A stretch of 64,000 nt of DNA from Pseudosulfitobacter pseudonitzschiae (GTDB taxonomy: Bacteria > Pseudomonadota > Alphaproteobacteria > Rhodobacterales > Rhodobacteraceae): contig NZ_FQVP01000009.1 in the NCBI RefSeq assembly GCF_900129395.1, positions 62,001 through 126,000 on the forward strand, written 5' to 3'. Numbering within the stretch: the first letter of the stretch is position 1; the number at the start of each line of letters is the position of its first letter. Below are positions 17,250 to 25,901 of the stretch, one piece after another. The translations under genes and the position numbers were made by a program. Under the pieces are notes generated by a model. That model was given only the letters and a program-made list of their open reading frames with translations. It had not been told where the DNA came from and made no database searches.

Positions 17250-18279
17250 CCGCGGCCAGCACCGGTGCGCCAACGATGACGATGACGATCCGCGTCAGGT
17301 GGTGCGTGATGACAAAGCCGAGGTCCGCGCCGGTCACGATGGCCAGAACCGTCATTTCAGCCTGCCCACCGGGGGCAAAAGCAAGGAAGGCCGCGACCGG
17401 GTTTCCCAGGCCCAAGGCCGTGACGATGCCGGCAAAGACCGCCGAAAGCACCGCCAGCACCAGCACATAGGTGACGCCAGCGGCCACAACGCGGGTCAGT
17501 TCGCCCCATGTCACGCCCAGAAACTGGACGCCGATGGCGCTGCCGATGAAAAACTGGGCAACCAGGATCGCTTCGGCCGGAGGGCGGGCGTGGATCACGT
17601 CGGTCAGGGACAGGATCGCGGTGAGAATCATCGGGCCCAGGATCGACGCCCCAAAGAGGCCGATGCGCTCTCCGCCTTTCCAGCCGATCCAGGCCGCGGC
17701 CACCATGATCAGCAGCTCATGCAGGGGCAGGTCGCTGAGCGGCGCGCCGATCGGGTTGGTCAGGCCGACGCCGTAGAAATGGCTGAGGATAAAGGGGGCG
17801 ACGGTCACGATGATCAGCACCCGCGTGCCATGGACCAGCGACAGCGTGCGCGGGTTTGCCCCCGCCTCGGTGCCAAAGATCACCATGTCCTGCAGGCCGC
17901 CGGGCATGGCGGCGTAATAGGCCGTGGGAGCATCGAATCCCCAGAGCTTGCGGAAGAACGGCACGCCGACCAGTGCGATCAGCGCGATGAAGAGGGGGAT
18001 CAGGGCAACGGATGCCGCCATCCGGGGCAGTTCGGCAATGACCTGCGGCGTGATCGAGGCGCCCACGGCGACGCCGAGGATGGTTCGGGCCGCCACGGAG
18101 ACCTGCCCGAACCCCCTGAGCGGAAAATGCGCCAAGGCCCCCGCGAGACAAAAGGCCATCGGTCCGAACAGGAACGGCAAGGGCAGGTCCAGCAGCCAGA
18201 ACAGCGCCGACCCCAATGCCGCCAATGCGATGGTCAGGCCGCGCTGGTGCAGGGATTGATTCAAAAAATGTTTGCGCAA
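17224..18279 (-). CDS. AbrB-family (putative ammonia monooxygenase) membrane protein
   Basis: The 351-residue protein has about ten hydrophobic segments and two internal repeats. Each repeat has a GxGA/PGG-type turn (MPGGLQDMVIFGTEAGANPR and APGGQAEMTVLAIVTGADLG), diagnostic of the family annotated AbrB or 'putative ammonia monooxygenase'. Despite those names it is most likely a transporter. I recall that such genes often lie next to tripartite tricarboxylate systems. It is divergent from the GntR gene, with a palindrome between them, so GntR may control it. Confidence 0.82.
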   Translation of the reverse strand: MRKHFLNQSLHQRGLTIALAALGSALFWLLDLPLPFLFGPMAFCLAGALAHFPLRGFGQVSVAARTILGVAVGASITPQVIAELPRMAASVALIPLFIALIALVGVPFFRKLWGFDAPTAYYAAMPGGLQDMVIFGTEAGANPRTLSLVHGTRVLIIVTVAPFILSHFYGVGLTNPIGAPLSDLPLHELLIMVAAAWIGWKGGERIGLFGASILGPMILTAILSLTDVIHARPPAEAILVAQFFIGSAIGVQFLGVTWGELTRVVAAGVTYVLVLAVLSAVFAGIVTALGLGNPVAAFLAFAPGGQAEMTVLAIVTGADLGFVITHHLTRIVIVIVGAPVLAAVIARRRRG

Positions 18280-18317
18280 AACCGACTCCCGACTCTCTTG
18301 ACCTCACCTTGAATACT

Positions 18318-18339
18318 CTTGTATCCAAATGTATACAAG
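18318..18339. promoter_or_regulatory. Palindromic operator between abrB-type and gntR genes
   Basis: CTTGTAT (18318-18324) and ATACAAG (18333-18339) form an inverted repeat with an 8-base spacer, 18 bases before the GntR start. TTGTATACAA-like palindromes are typical operators of FCD-type GntR regulators, so autoregulation and control of the divergent gene are likely. Confidence 0.6.
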
Positions 18340-18356
18340 GTAGTCGGGAAGCTTTT

Positions 18357-19040
18357 ATGACCACGGATGAAGACAGCACATCACAGGGCAATGCCGCCTA
18401 TGTCCGCCTGTTGGCCGAACTGCGCGAGGGGCGCCTGAACCCCGGCGACCGGCTGCGTGAAACAGAGCTGGCAGAGCGGTTGGGCGTGTCCCGCACCCCG
18501 GTGCGCGAAGCGATCCGCCAGCTTGAAGCGGACGGGATCGTCACCCACGTCCCGCGTCAGGGCGCCACGATACGGACGCTGGATTATGCGGAGGTGATGG
18601 AGCTGTACGAAATGCGGGCCGTCCTGGAAGGCACCGCCGCGCGACTGGCGGCGCGGGCGGCGTCGGATATCGAGATCGAAGAGCTTATCGACATGAACAG
18701 GCAGATGGCCGTGGCGGGCAACGGCCCGGAGGCCTTTGTGCTGAACCGACAGTTTCATGCCGCCCTGCTGGACGCCGCCAAGAACCGTTTTCTCGCAAAG
18801 TCGATCCACACGCTGCAAAAGGCGCTGATGATCCTGGGCCCGACGACATTGACCGAGCCGGACCGCGCCGAGAAGGCGGTGGAGGAACATTTCGGCGTGC
18901 TGGACGCGATCAAGGTGCGCGACGGATCGCTGGCCGAGGCGGTGATGCGCGCCCATATCGAGGCCGCGCAACGGGTGCGTGTGCGGGCCTTGCGCGCGCT
19001 GCCCGACCGCGCGCCCGGCTTTGACGGAGATCTGTTGTGA
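18357..19040 (+). CDS. GntR-family regulator (FCD/FadR subfamily)
   Basis: The 227-residue protein has a GntR winged helix at residues 12-75 (LREGRLNPGDRLRETELAER, VSRTPVREAIRQLEADGIV). An FCD ligand domain follows from about 85, with metal-site residues in MRAVLEGTAARLAA, NRQFHAALLDAA and MRAHIEAA. ATG 18357 lies directly after the palindromic operator. The stop overlaps the tcuA GTG start by 4 bases, so regulator and TcuAB genes are co-transcribed. FCD regulators usually sense small carboxylic acids, which fits a tricarboxylate ligand. Confidence 0.88.
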   Translation: MTTDEDSTSQGNAAYVRLLAELREGRLNPGDRLRETELAERLGVSRTPVREAIRQLEADGIVTHVPRQGATIRTLDYAEVMELYEMRAVLEGTAARLAARAASDIEIEELIDMNRQMAVAGNGPEAFVLNRQFHAALLDAAKNRFLAKSIHTLQKALMILGPTTLTEPDRAEKAVEEHFGVLDAIKVRDGSLAEAVMRAHIEAAQRVRVRALRALPDRAPGFDGDLL

Positions 19041-20431
19041 CACCCGCCGGGACCAACCCCGACGTTGTCGTCATCGGTGGTGGCAACGCAGCGCTTTGTG
19101 CTGCCATCACCGCCGCGGAGGCAGGCGCGCGGGTTCTGATCCTCGAAGCCGCGCCCAAACCCTATCGGGGGGGAAATTCCCGCCACACCCGCAATTTTCG
19201 CTGTATGCATCAGGGTCCGCTGGGCCCGTTGGTGGACAGCTATACCGAAGAAGAATACCTCGCCGATCTGCTCAAGGTGACGGGGGGAAAGACGCATGAA
19301 GGCCTGGCGCGCCTTGCGATACGGACCTCGGAGGCGTGCCTACCCTGGATGGAGGAACACGGGGTCCGGTTTCAGCCGTCGCTGTCCGGCACACTCTCGC
19401 TGGCGCGCACCAACGCGTTTTTCCTTGGTGGCGGCAAGGGCCTTGTGAATGCCTATTACCGCACGGCCGAACGTCTGGGCGTCGAAGTGGTTTACGAGGC
19501 GCTGGTGACGCACCTTGAGCTGGACGAGGATCGCATCAACTATGTCGACTATATCCGCGATGGCCAGACACATCGTGTCACACCCAAATCTGTCGTTGTC
19601 GCTTCGGGGGGCTTCCAGGCGGACACCGACTGGCTGGCCCGAGCCTGGGGACCGGCGGCCAGGAATTTCCTGATCCGGGGCACCCCCTATAACCGCGGCG
19701 TCGTGCTGGCGGACCTGCTGGCGCAGGACATCGCGCAGGTAGGCGACCCGACGCAATGTCATGCGGTCGCCATCGACGGGCGCGCGCCGAAATTCGACGG
19801 CGGTATCGTCACGCGGCTGGACTGCGTGCCTTTCTCGATCGTGGTCAACAAGGACGCGGAGCGGTTTTATGATGAGGGCGAAGACGTGTGGCCCAAGCGC
19901 TATGCGATCTGGGGCCGGCTGGTGGCCGCGCAGCCCGATCAGGTGGGCTATGTCATCATTGACGCGAAATCGCTGAACCTGTTCATGCCCTCGGTCTTTC
20001 CACCGATCAAGGCCGACACGCTGGAGGAACTGGCCGGTAAGCTGGACCTGCCCGCCGAGGCGCTGGCTGAGACCGTTGCCACGTTCAATGCCGCCTGCGG
20101 AGACACGTCGGGTTTTCACCCCACCGAACTGGACGGCGTGGCGACCACGGGTCTGACCCCGCCCAAGACAAACTGGGCGCGGCCAATCACCGAGCCGCCC
20201 TTTTACGGCTATTCGCTGAGGACGGGCGTCACCTTTACCTATCTCGGGCTGAAGGTCGACGAAAACGCGCAATGCGCCATCGGCGACCGCCCTATCAGGA
20301 ACCTGTGGGCCGCCGGAGAGACGATGGCGGGTTCGATCCTCGGGCAGGGGTATCTTGCCGGTTTCGGCATGACCATTGGCACCGTCTTTGGACGTATCGC
20401 AGGCAAGGAGGCCGCAGCCCATGCAAACTGA
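19037..20431 (+). CDS. tcuA: FAD-dependent tricarballylate dehydrogenase
   Basis: The 464-residue flavoprotein has an N-terminal FAD-binding motif (VVVIGGGNAALCAAITAAEA). A GGNSRHTRNFRCMH segment and a C-terminal FAD loop (LWAAGETMAGSILGQGYLAG) are as in TcuA and fumarate-reductase-type flavoproteins. TcuA oxidises tricarballylate to cis-aconitate and passes electrons to TcuB. GTG 19037 overlaps the regulator stop, and the gene end overlaps tcuB by 11 bases. The TcuAB pairing makes this more specific than a generic FAD reductase call. Confidence 0.88.
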   Translation: MTPAGTNPDVVVIGGGNAALCAAITAAEAGARVLILEAAPKPYRGGNSRHTRNFRCMHQGPLGPLVDSYTEEEYLADLLKVTGGKTHEGLARLAIRTSEACLPWMEEHGVRFQPSLSGTLSLARTNAFFLGGGKGLVNAYYRTAERLGVEVVYEALVTHLELDEDRINYVDYIRDGQTHRVTPKSVVVASGGFQADTDWLARAWGPAARNFLIRGTPYNRGVVLADLLAQDIAQVGDPTQCHAVAIDGRAPKFDGGIVTRLDCVPFSIVVNKDAERFYDEGEDVWPKRYAIWGRLVAAQPDQVGYVIIDAKSLNLFMPSVFPPIKADTLEELAGKLDLPAEALAETVATFNAACGDTSGFHPTELDGVATTGLTPPKTNWARPITEPPFYGYSLRTGVTFTYLGLKVDENAQCAIGDRPIRNLWAAGETMAGSILGQGYLAGFGMTIGTVFGRIAGKEAAAHAN

Positions 20432-21479
20432 TCTTCTTCAGGAGGCCAGACGTCAGGCGGAAATCTGCAACGCCTGCCGCTACTGCGAAGGCTATTGTTC
20501 GGTCTTTCCGGCGCTTCATGCGGAACGTGCCTTTTCCGATGGCGACCTGACGCAACTGGCGAACCTCTGCCACAATTGTCGGGGCTGTTATTACGCCTGC
20601 CAATACACCGCCCCACATGAGTTCAACCTGAACCTGCCGCAGGCGCTGGCCAATGTCCGGCAGGACAGCTGGGAAGACCTGGCGTTTCCACGCGCGGCGG
20701 GGAAAGCCTTTCAAAAGAGCGGTGTCATGATCGCCCTGGCTGCGGTCATCGGCTTTGCGCTTTTGTTCTGGGCGGTGCGGGCGCTGGCAACCCAGGGCGG
20801 CGAAGGGTTTTATGCGGTGCTTTCGCACAACGCCATGGTGGCAATCTTTTTGCCCGCCTTTCTGTTCCCGCTGTTCAGCATCGCAATCAGTCTGCGCCGT
20901 TACTGGCGTCAGGTCGGGGCGCAGCGGCTGAAAGCGGTGCATCTTGTTCGGGCCTTCGGTCAGGCGGCCAACATGAGAAACCTCAAGGGCGGCCACGGGG
21001 ACGGGTGCAATTTCGAGGACGAGGACCGGTTTTCACAGGGGCGCAGGATGGCGCATCAGGCGGTTATGTACGGCTTCTTGCTGTGCTTTGCATCGACCAG
21101 CGTGGCGACCGTGATGCACTATGTGCTGAACATGCCAGCACCCTATCCGTTGTGGTCCCTGCCCAAGCTGTTGGGTGTTTCCGGCGGGCTGCTGCTGGTG
21201 GTGGGCTGCGTCGAGATGGTCCGGCTGAAACTGCGCGCCGACACTTCGCTGTGTGCGCAGGGGGCTTTTGGTGGAGAGATCGCTTTTGTCGGGCTGTTGG
21301 GCTTTGTCGGTCTGTCTGGGCTTGTTCTTTATGGTCTTGGCCAGACGGCTGCGATGCCTGTCTTGCTGGCGCTGCATCTGGGTTCGGTTCTGGCCCTGTT
21401 CCTGCTGACGCCTTTTACCAAGATGGCGCACGGGTTCTACAGGCTTGCCGCGCTGGCTGCTGACTCGCAAAGGCAATGA
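20421..21479 (+). CDS. tcuB: TcuB-type membrane electron-transfer protein
   Basis: The 352-residue protein has two N-terminal iron-sulfur cysteine clusters (CNACRYCEGYC near residue 15 and CHNCRGCYYAC near 52). About six transmembrane helices follow from residue 90 on, containing scattered His residues. TcuB (also called CitB) reoxidises the TcuA flavin and delivers electrons to the membrane pool. ATG 20421 is inside the end of tcuA, and the upstream 15 residues of the longer ORF are not needed. A strong hairpin follows the stop. Confidence 0.88.
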   Translation: MQTDLLQEARRQAEICNACRYCEGYCSVFPALHAERAFSDGDLTQLANLCHNCRGCYYACQYTAPHEFNLNLPQALANVRQDSWEDLAFPRAAGKAFQKSGVMIALAAVIGFALLFWAVRALATQGGEGFYAVLSHNAMVAIFLPAFLFPLFSIAISLRRYWRQVGAQRLKAVHLVRAFGQAANMRNLKGGHGDGCNFEDEDRFSQGRRMAHQAVMYGFLLCFASTSVATVMHYVLNMPAPYPLWSLPKLLGVSGGLLLVVGCVEMVRLKLRADTSLCAQGAFGGEIAFVGLLGFVGLSGLVLYGLGQTAAMPVLLALHLGSVLALFLLTPFTKMAHGFYRLAALAADSQRQ

Positions 21480-21497
21480 GGGCGGCGTTTGCCGCCC
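21480..21497 (+). terminator. Hairpin after tcuB
   Basis: GGGCGGC at 21480-21486, loop GTTT, then GCCGCCC at 21491-21497 form a perfect 7-bp GC stem directly after the tcuB stop. No T-run follows, so termination may be partial or factor-assisted. Confidence 0.65.
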
Positions 21498-21803
21498 GAT
21501 GCGACGAATCCTGTCGATGGGTCAATCTTTGCGCGTGCGGATCGGAAGTCGTGCATCCTGCTTTCATCTGCGGGGGTTTGCTGTATCCTGCCAAAAAACA
21601 GCGAACATAAGTCGAGCAAGCAAATGTGCGCAAACCGTCCTGCCCTGAAACGGCTGTATTTCAACAACGACGCGGCCCCCAATGCTATGGGCGTGGCCAC
21701 AGGGGTGCGGCTTGAATCTGTGGGATGTGCTGACCGTTATGTCTGAGGCCGACGCCGGTGGCGTTCTGAACGCAGGTCCAGACATCTGGCGCAAGGGGCG
21801 GTC
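21498..21803. other. Intergenic region before the polysaccharide locus
   Basis: About 300 bases with short frames only, none with a recognisable product. It presumably holds the promoter of the glycosyltransferase that starts at 21804. Confidence 0.5.
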
Positions 21804-24152
21804 ATGCTGGGCCGGTTGATTCCGCTGTTTCACCGCTATGCCGCGAAGCACACCCGTCTGCGCCAACGGCACGGGCCGGTGCAGATGCGGCTGCAGGCGG
21901 GGCGCATGATTGTCGAGATCGACAGCGATGCCGAGGCCGCGCAGGTCAGCCTGGGCAAGGCGACGCGGCAGGCCCGCAGGCGCGACGACCTGTTGCGGGC
22001 CGAGTTGCCATTTGTGCCGGGGGCGCGGGGCACGGTAGTCCTGCGGCGGGGGGAAGACACCATAACCCTGCCATTTGGCCCCTTTGCCGCCTGGAAGAAC
22101 ACCGCCGCGCGCACTGCGCTGCTGGCGCCCTTTGTCACCACCGGCGTGCGGGCGGTGCCGCCTGCCTTGCGCTGGTTCCGCGACCGCGATCCGGCGGCGC
22201 GGATCACCGTGCGCAACCTGTTCGGGCTTGCCCCGACCACCACGGCGCTGGAACTGCAAACGCCGCTTTTTGCGACCGGGACAGCGCCCGACCCACAGAG
22301 CGGGATCACCATCGTTTTGCCGGTCTACAACGCCTTTGACATGCTGCAAGAGGCGCTGGAGCGGGTGGAGCGGCACACCGATCTGCCGTGGCGGCTGATC
22401 CTGATCGAGGACGCCTCGCCCGATCCGCAGGTGCGGCCCTGGCTGCGCGACTGGGCGGCGGACAGGGATGATGTCACGCTGTTGGAGAATGAGCGGAACC
22501 TGGGCTTTATCGGGTCGGTCAATCGCGGGCTGACGCTGGCGATGGAATACGGCAATCCGGTGGTGTTGCTGAATTCGGATGCCTTCGTGCCGCAGGGCTG
22601 GGCCAGCCGGTTGATCGCGCCGCTGGCCGATCCTGCGGTGGCCTCGGTCACGCCGATGTCCAACGATGCCGAGCTGATGTCGGTGCCGGTGCTGTGTCAG
22701 CGGCTGGATCTGGCACAGGGGCAGGGGGATGCCATCGACGCGGTGGCCCGCACGCTGGCCGCGCCGACCGAAGAGGCGGACCTGCCCACTGGCGTGGGGT
22801 TCTGCATGGCGCTGGCGGCGGACTGGCTGGAGCGGGTCGGGTTGTTCGATACAGACTTTGGCCGGGGTTACGGCGAAGAGGTGGATTGGTGCAGACGCGC
22901 TTTGGCCATGGGGGCGCGGCATCTGACGCAGCCTGCGCTGTTCGTGGAACATCGCGGCGGCACTTCGTTCGGGTCAGAGGAAAAACAGAGACTGTTGCTG
23001 GCCAATTCCGCGATTTTGTCGCAACGCTATCCGACCTTTGATCAGGATGTGCAGGACTTTATCGGCAGCGATCCGCTGTTGGCGCCGCGTCTGGCGCTGG
23101 CGCTGGCCTGGGCGGGGCAACAGGGCAGGGTGCGGATTTATCTGGCCCATGACATGGGCGGCGGCGCCGAGGCGGATTTGCAGCGGCGCATTGCCGGAGA
23201 CGGGGTCGCGGTGGTGCTGCGCGTGGGCAGCGCCTATCGCTGGGAGATCGAGGTCTATACCCCCAATGGCGTGGTGCGCGGTGGCACCGAGGATTCGGCT
23301 CTGACACGGCGGCTTTTGCAGATTTTGCCACAGCGTGAGGTGATCTATTCCTGTGCGGTGGGTGATCCCGATCCAGTGCAGATCCCCGCGTTCCTGAGCG
23401 AGATTGCGAAGGGGCAGGGGATGCGGGTGCTGTTGCACGATTATTTCCCGATCAGCCCCGCCTATACGCTGCTGGACGGGCAGGGGATGTTTCGCGGCGT
23501 GCCGCAGCCGGGGGCCGAGGGGCGTTTCGACCGGCTGCGCCGTCCTGACGGCAGCCGCCTGTCGCTGGCCGACTGGCAGGCGGTCTGGGGGCCGTTTCTG
23601 GCCGCATCAGAGACTGTTGAGGTGTTCTCAGAGGCTGCCGCGCGGCTGTTGCGCAGCGCCTATCCCGATCTGCACAATATCACCGTAGCCCCGCACCAGC
23701 TGGTGCATCCGGTCCTGCCGGTGACTGCCCCCGACGGGCCGCCGGTGATCGGGGTGCTGGGAAATATCAACGCCCACAAGGGGGCCGATGTGGTCACCGC
23801 GCTCAGCCGCAGGCTGAAGCGTGGACAGATGGTGGTGATCGGGCGCATGGCGCCGGGGCACCGGCTAGGGCGCGGCGGGATTGAGCACGGCCCCTATTAC
23901 GTCTCCGAGATCCCCGATCTGGTGGCGCGTTATGGCATCACCTGCTGGCTGGTGCCGTCGATCTGGCCCGAGACGTTTTCCTTTACCACCCACGAGGCGC
24001 TGGCGACGGGTCTTCCGACCTTTGCCTTTGATCTGGGCGCGCAGGGTGACGCGGTGCGGAATGCTGCCAACGGGCACCCGATTGAACCGGGGGCGGATAT
24101 CGACAGGGTGGTCGCGCATCTGCTAGAGCCGCGCAAAGAGGACGTAACATGA
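21804..24152 (+). CDS. Bifunctional-looking glycosyltransferase (GT2 plus GT4-like domain)
   Basis: The 782-residue protein has a GT-A family 2 domain at about residues 165-400: GITIVLPVYNAFDMLQEALE, LILIEDASPD, then a DxD-like NSDAF and a late GRGYGEEVDWCRRA. A second, GT-B-like half at about 440-775 ends in ITCWLVPSIWPETFSFTTHE with the acidic ATGLPTFAFDLG loop. The N-terminal 150 residues are not recognised. It would transfer two sugars, or use one domain for acceptor binding, in the cytoplasm. The stop overlaps the sulfotransferase start by 4 bases, linking glycan assembly with sulfation. Confidence 0.8.
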   Translation: MLGRLIPLFHRYAAKHTRLRQRHGPVQMRLQAGRMIVEIDSDAEAAQVSLGKATRQARRRDDLLRAELPFVPGARGTVVLRRGEDTITLPFGPFAAWKNTAARTALLAPFVTTGVRAVPPALRWFRDRDPAARITVRNLFGLAPTTTALELQTPLFATGTAPDPQSGITIVLPVYNAFDMLQEALERVERHTDLPWRLILIEDASPDPQVRPWLRDWAADRDDVTLLENERNLGFIGSVNRGLTLAMEYGNPVVLLNSDAFVPQGWASRLIAPLADPAVASVTPMSNDAELMSVPVLCQRLDLAQGQGDAIDAVARTLAAPTEEADLPTGVGFCMALAADWLERVGLFDTDFGRGYGEEVDWCRRALAMGARHLTQPALFVEHRGGTSFGSEEKQRLLLANSAILSQRYPTFDQDVQDFIGSDPLLAPRLALALAWAGQQGRVRIYLAHDMGGGAEADLQRRIAGDGVAVVLRVGSAYRWEIEVYTPNGVVRGGTEDSALTRRLLQILPQREVIYSCAVGDPDPVQIPAFLSEIAKGQGMRVLLHDYFPISPAYTLLDGQGMFRGVPQPGAEGRFDRLRRPDGSRLSLADWQAVWGPFLAASETVEVFSEAAARLLRSAYPDLHNITVAPHQLVHPVLPVTAPDGPPVIGVLGNINAHKGADVVTALSRRLKRGQMVVIGRMAPGHRLGRGGIEHGPYYVSEIPDLVARYGITCWLVPSIWPETFSFTTHEALATGLPTFAFDLGAQGDAVRNAANGHPIEPGADIDRVVAHLLEPRKEDVT

Positions 24153-24937
24153 GCTATCTGAAATCCCTGCGCACGCCCGGCCGGCACGAAACCACGATCA
24201 AGCGCCAGTTTGGCAGCCGCGTCCGTTTCGAAGGCACCGCGCCGGTGTTCGACAAGCCGTTGATCCTGATGGCTTTTACAAACCGATGCGGGTCGCATTT
24301 GTTGGCGGATTATCTGCGCCAGACCGGGCAATTGGCCGGTTTTGGCGAATATCTGAACCACGATGTTGTGGCCAACCAGTCGGCCGAGCACGGCTATGAC
24401 AGCTTTCCCGACTATATCGCCGGATTGCAGGCGCGCATTTGTCTGCGGGGGCAGGCGCTGGGGCTGAAGGGGTCCTATGACCAGATCGCCATGCTGCTGC
24501 GCTGGAACATCGGGGCGATGTTTCGCGGCGTACGGGTGGTGCATATCCTGCGCGAGGATGCGCTGGCCCAGGCGGTGTCGCTGTCGATCGCGCGCCAGAC
24601 CGAAAAATGGACCAGCCACCAGACCGGCAACGGCGCTGCGCCGACCTTTCAGCCCAAGCTGATCGAAAGCATCCTGCAGTCCCATGAGGCGGCCAATACG
24701 ATGATTGGCCTGCTGGCACAGGCCGCGGCGCTGCCGCGGATGCAGATCAGCTACGAGCAGGTGATGCATGACCCGGCCACCTATGTCCGCCGCCTGTTCG
24801 GCTTTTGCGGGGTCGAGGCCCCCGACTGGGTGCCGCGTGTGCCGACGGTGAAAAAGCAGGCCGATGCGCTGAATGCCGAGTTTGCACAGGCCTACCGCGC
24901 ACAGGTGCTGCGCGAGGCGGGCATAAACAGTCTCTGA
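24149..24937 (+). CDS. Stf0-like sulfotransferase
   Basis: The 262-residue protein starts with the PAPS 5'-phosphosulfate loop in ILMAFTNRCGSHLLADYL (residues 39-56). A later segment VVHILREDALAQAVSLSIA fits the 3'-phosphate-binding helix. The spacing is that of Stf0/NodH-type sulfotransferases, which move sulfate from PAPS to a sugar hydroxyl. It is translationally coupled to the preceding glycosyltransferase (ATGA overlap), so the acceptor is probably the sugar that enzyme adds. It is the first of six sulfotransferase genes in the locus. Confidence 0.82.
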   Translation: MSYLKSLRTPGRHETTIKRQFGSRVRFEGTAPVFDKPLILMAFTNRCGSHLLADYLRQTGQLAGFGEYLNHDVVANQSAEHGYDSFPDYIAGLQARICLRGQALGLKGSYDQIAMLLRWNIGAMFRGVRVVHILREDALAQAVSLSIARQTEKWTSHQTGNGAAPTFQPKLIESILQSHEAANTMIGLLAQAAALPRMQISYEQVMHDPATYVRRLFGFCGVEAPDWVPRVPTVKKQADALNAEFAQAYRAQVLREAGINSL

Positions 24938-24949
24938 TCAGGCGTTTCC

Positions 24950-25777
24950 CTAGTTGTAGAGAATGTCCTTGTGGTGCTTGCGCAGCATCAGCAGCCCGGC
25001 CAGAAACAGCCCGCCGCCCAGGGCAAAGACATAGACAAAGCTGACATAGGGCGCGTCGTAGGACGGGTAAAAGCCGCGCCGCATCAGCCCGACCACGTGC
25101 ACCATCGGGTTCCACCACAGGTAATCGCGATAGGGCTGTGGAATGGTTTCGTAGAGAAAGAAGATACAGGAGATGATGAACAGCGGGCGGGTCAGGATCG
25201 ACCATGTCCGTTGCCATGCGGGATAGGCGTTGAACAGGTAGCAGTTCATGGTGCCAACCCCCACCGCCAGCACCGATACCATCAGGTAGCATTCGACGAT
25301 GGTGACCAGATCGGGACGGGTGCGGGTTTCGAAAAGCGTCATGATGCCGATGAAGATGACATAGCCGACCATCAGCTGGGTGATCAGGTTGACCAGGAAC
25401 CGCGCGATCAGCGCATCGGCAAAGGTGACATTGGGATAGGCCAGCAGCGCCTTGGAAAAGGTCAGCGACTGGGCCAGCTTCGTGGTCATGTTGTTGAACA
25501 GCATGAAGGGCACGATGCCGGTGGCGTAGAAGATCGGAAAGTTGACCCCCAGTGCCGGCGACCGGAAGGCCAGCGAGAACACCAGGGTCATCATCGCGAT
25601 GCCGCCCACCGGTTCGAGGATCGCCCAGAGATAGCCGCCCGGGCTGCGGCCATAGGTGGTGGACATCTCGCGCAGCATCAGCGCCACGACGGTGCGCAGG
25701 GTGGGAAAGGCGCGCAGGGTCTTGTTGCGCGGCTTTTTCGGGGTCTGCGGCGGCGTGGGGTCGGTCAGCGTTGTCAT
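24950..25777 (-). CDS. Capsule-type ABC transporter permease (KpsM/CtrC-like)
   Basis: The 275-residue protein has six predicted membrane helices and ABC-2 permease features (LRTVVALMLREMSTTYGRSP at the N-terminus, then YLWAILEPVGGIAMMTLVFS). This matches polysaccharide exporters of the KpsM/CtrC/BexB type. It would form the membrane pore that moves finished polysaccharide out of the cytoplasm with the ATPase at 27484. ATG 25777 begins the conserved protein; the long upstream ORF overlaps the divergent gene and is rejected. It is unusual that it is transcribed opposite to its ATPase. Confidence 0.88.
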   Translation of the reverse strand: MTTLTDPTPPQTPKKPRNKTLRAFPTLRTVVALMLREMSTTYGRSPGGYLWAILEPVGGIAMMTLVFSLAFRSPALGVNFPIFYATGIVPFMLFNNMTTKLAQSLTFSKALLAYPNVTFADALIARFLVNLITQLMVGYVIFIGIMTLFETRTRPDLVTIVECYLMVSVLAVGVGTMNCYLFNAYPAWQRTWSILTRPLFIISCIFFLYETIPQPYRDYLWWNPMVHVVGLMRRGFYPSYDAPYVSFVYVFALGGGLFLAGLLMLRKHHKDILYN

Positions 25778-25816
25778 GGTGGCCTTGCATGGCTGGAGAC
25801 GGAAGAGGACAGAGCG

Positions 25817-25835
25817 GAACCGGGCGCATCGGTTC
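25817..25835. promoter_or_regulatory. Inverted repeat in the divergent export promoter region
   Basis: GAACCG (25817-25822) and CGGTTC (25830-25835) with a 7-base spacer lie between the divergent ABC permease and KpsE-like genes. The site is a candidate shared operator for capsule export. No matching regulator can be named from the window. Confidence 0.4.
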
Positions 25836-25901
25836 TGGTGTTCGACACAGATATTATGTACCAATCGCAACCAAGTCACAATCATCCCGCAGGGGGGCCG
25901 C

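Noticed and set aside
17197-18312. Plus-strand ORF of 371 codons opposite the AbrB-type gene
   Set aside because: Highly charged low-complexity product typical of the antisense of a membrane protein.
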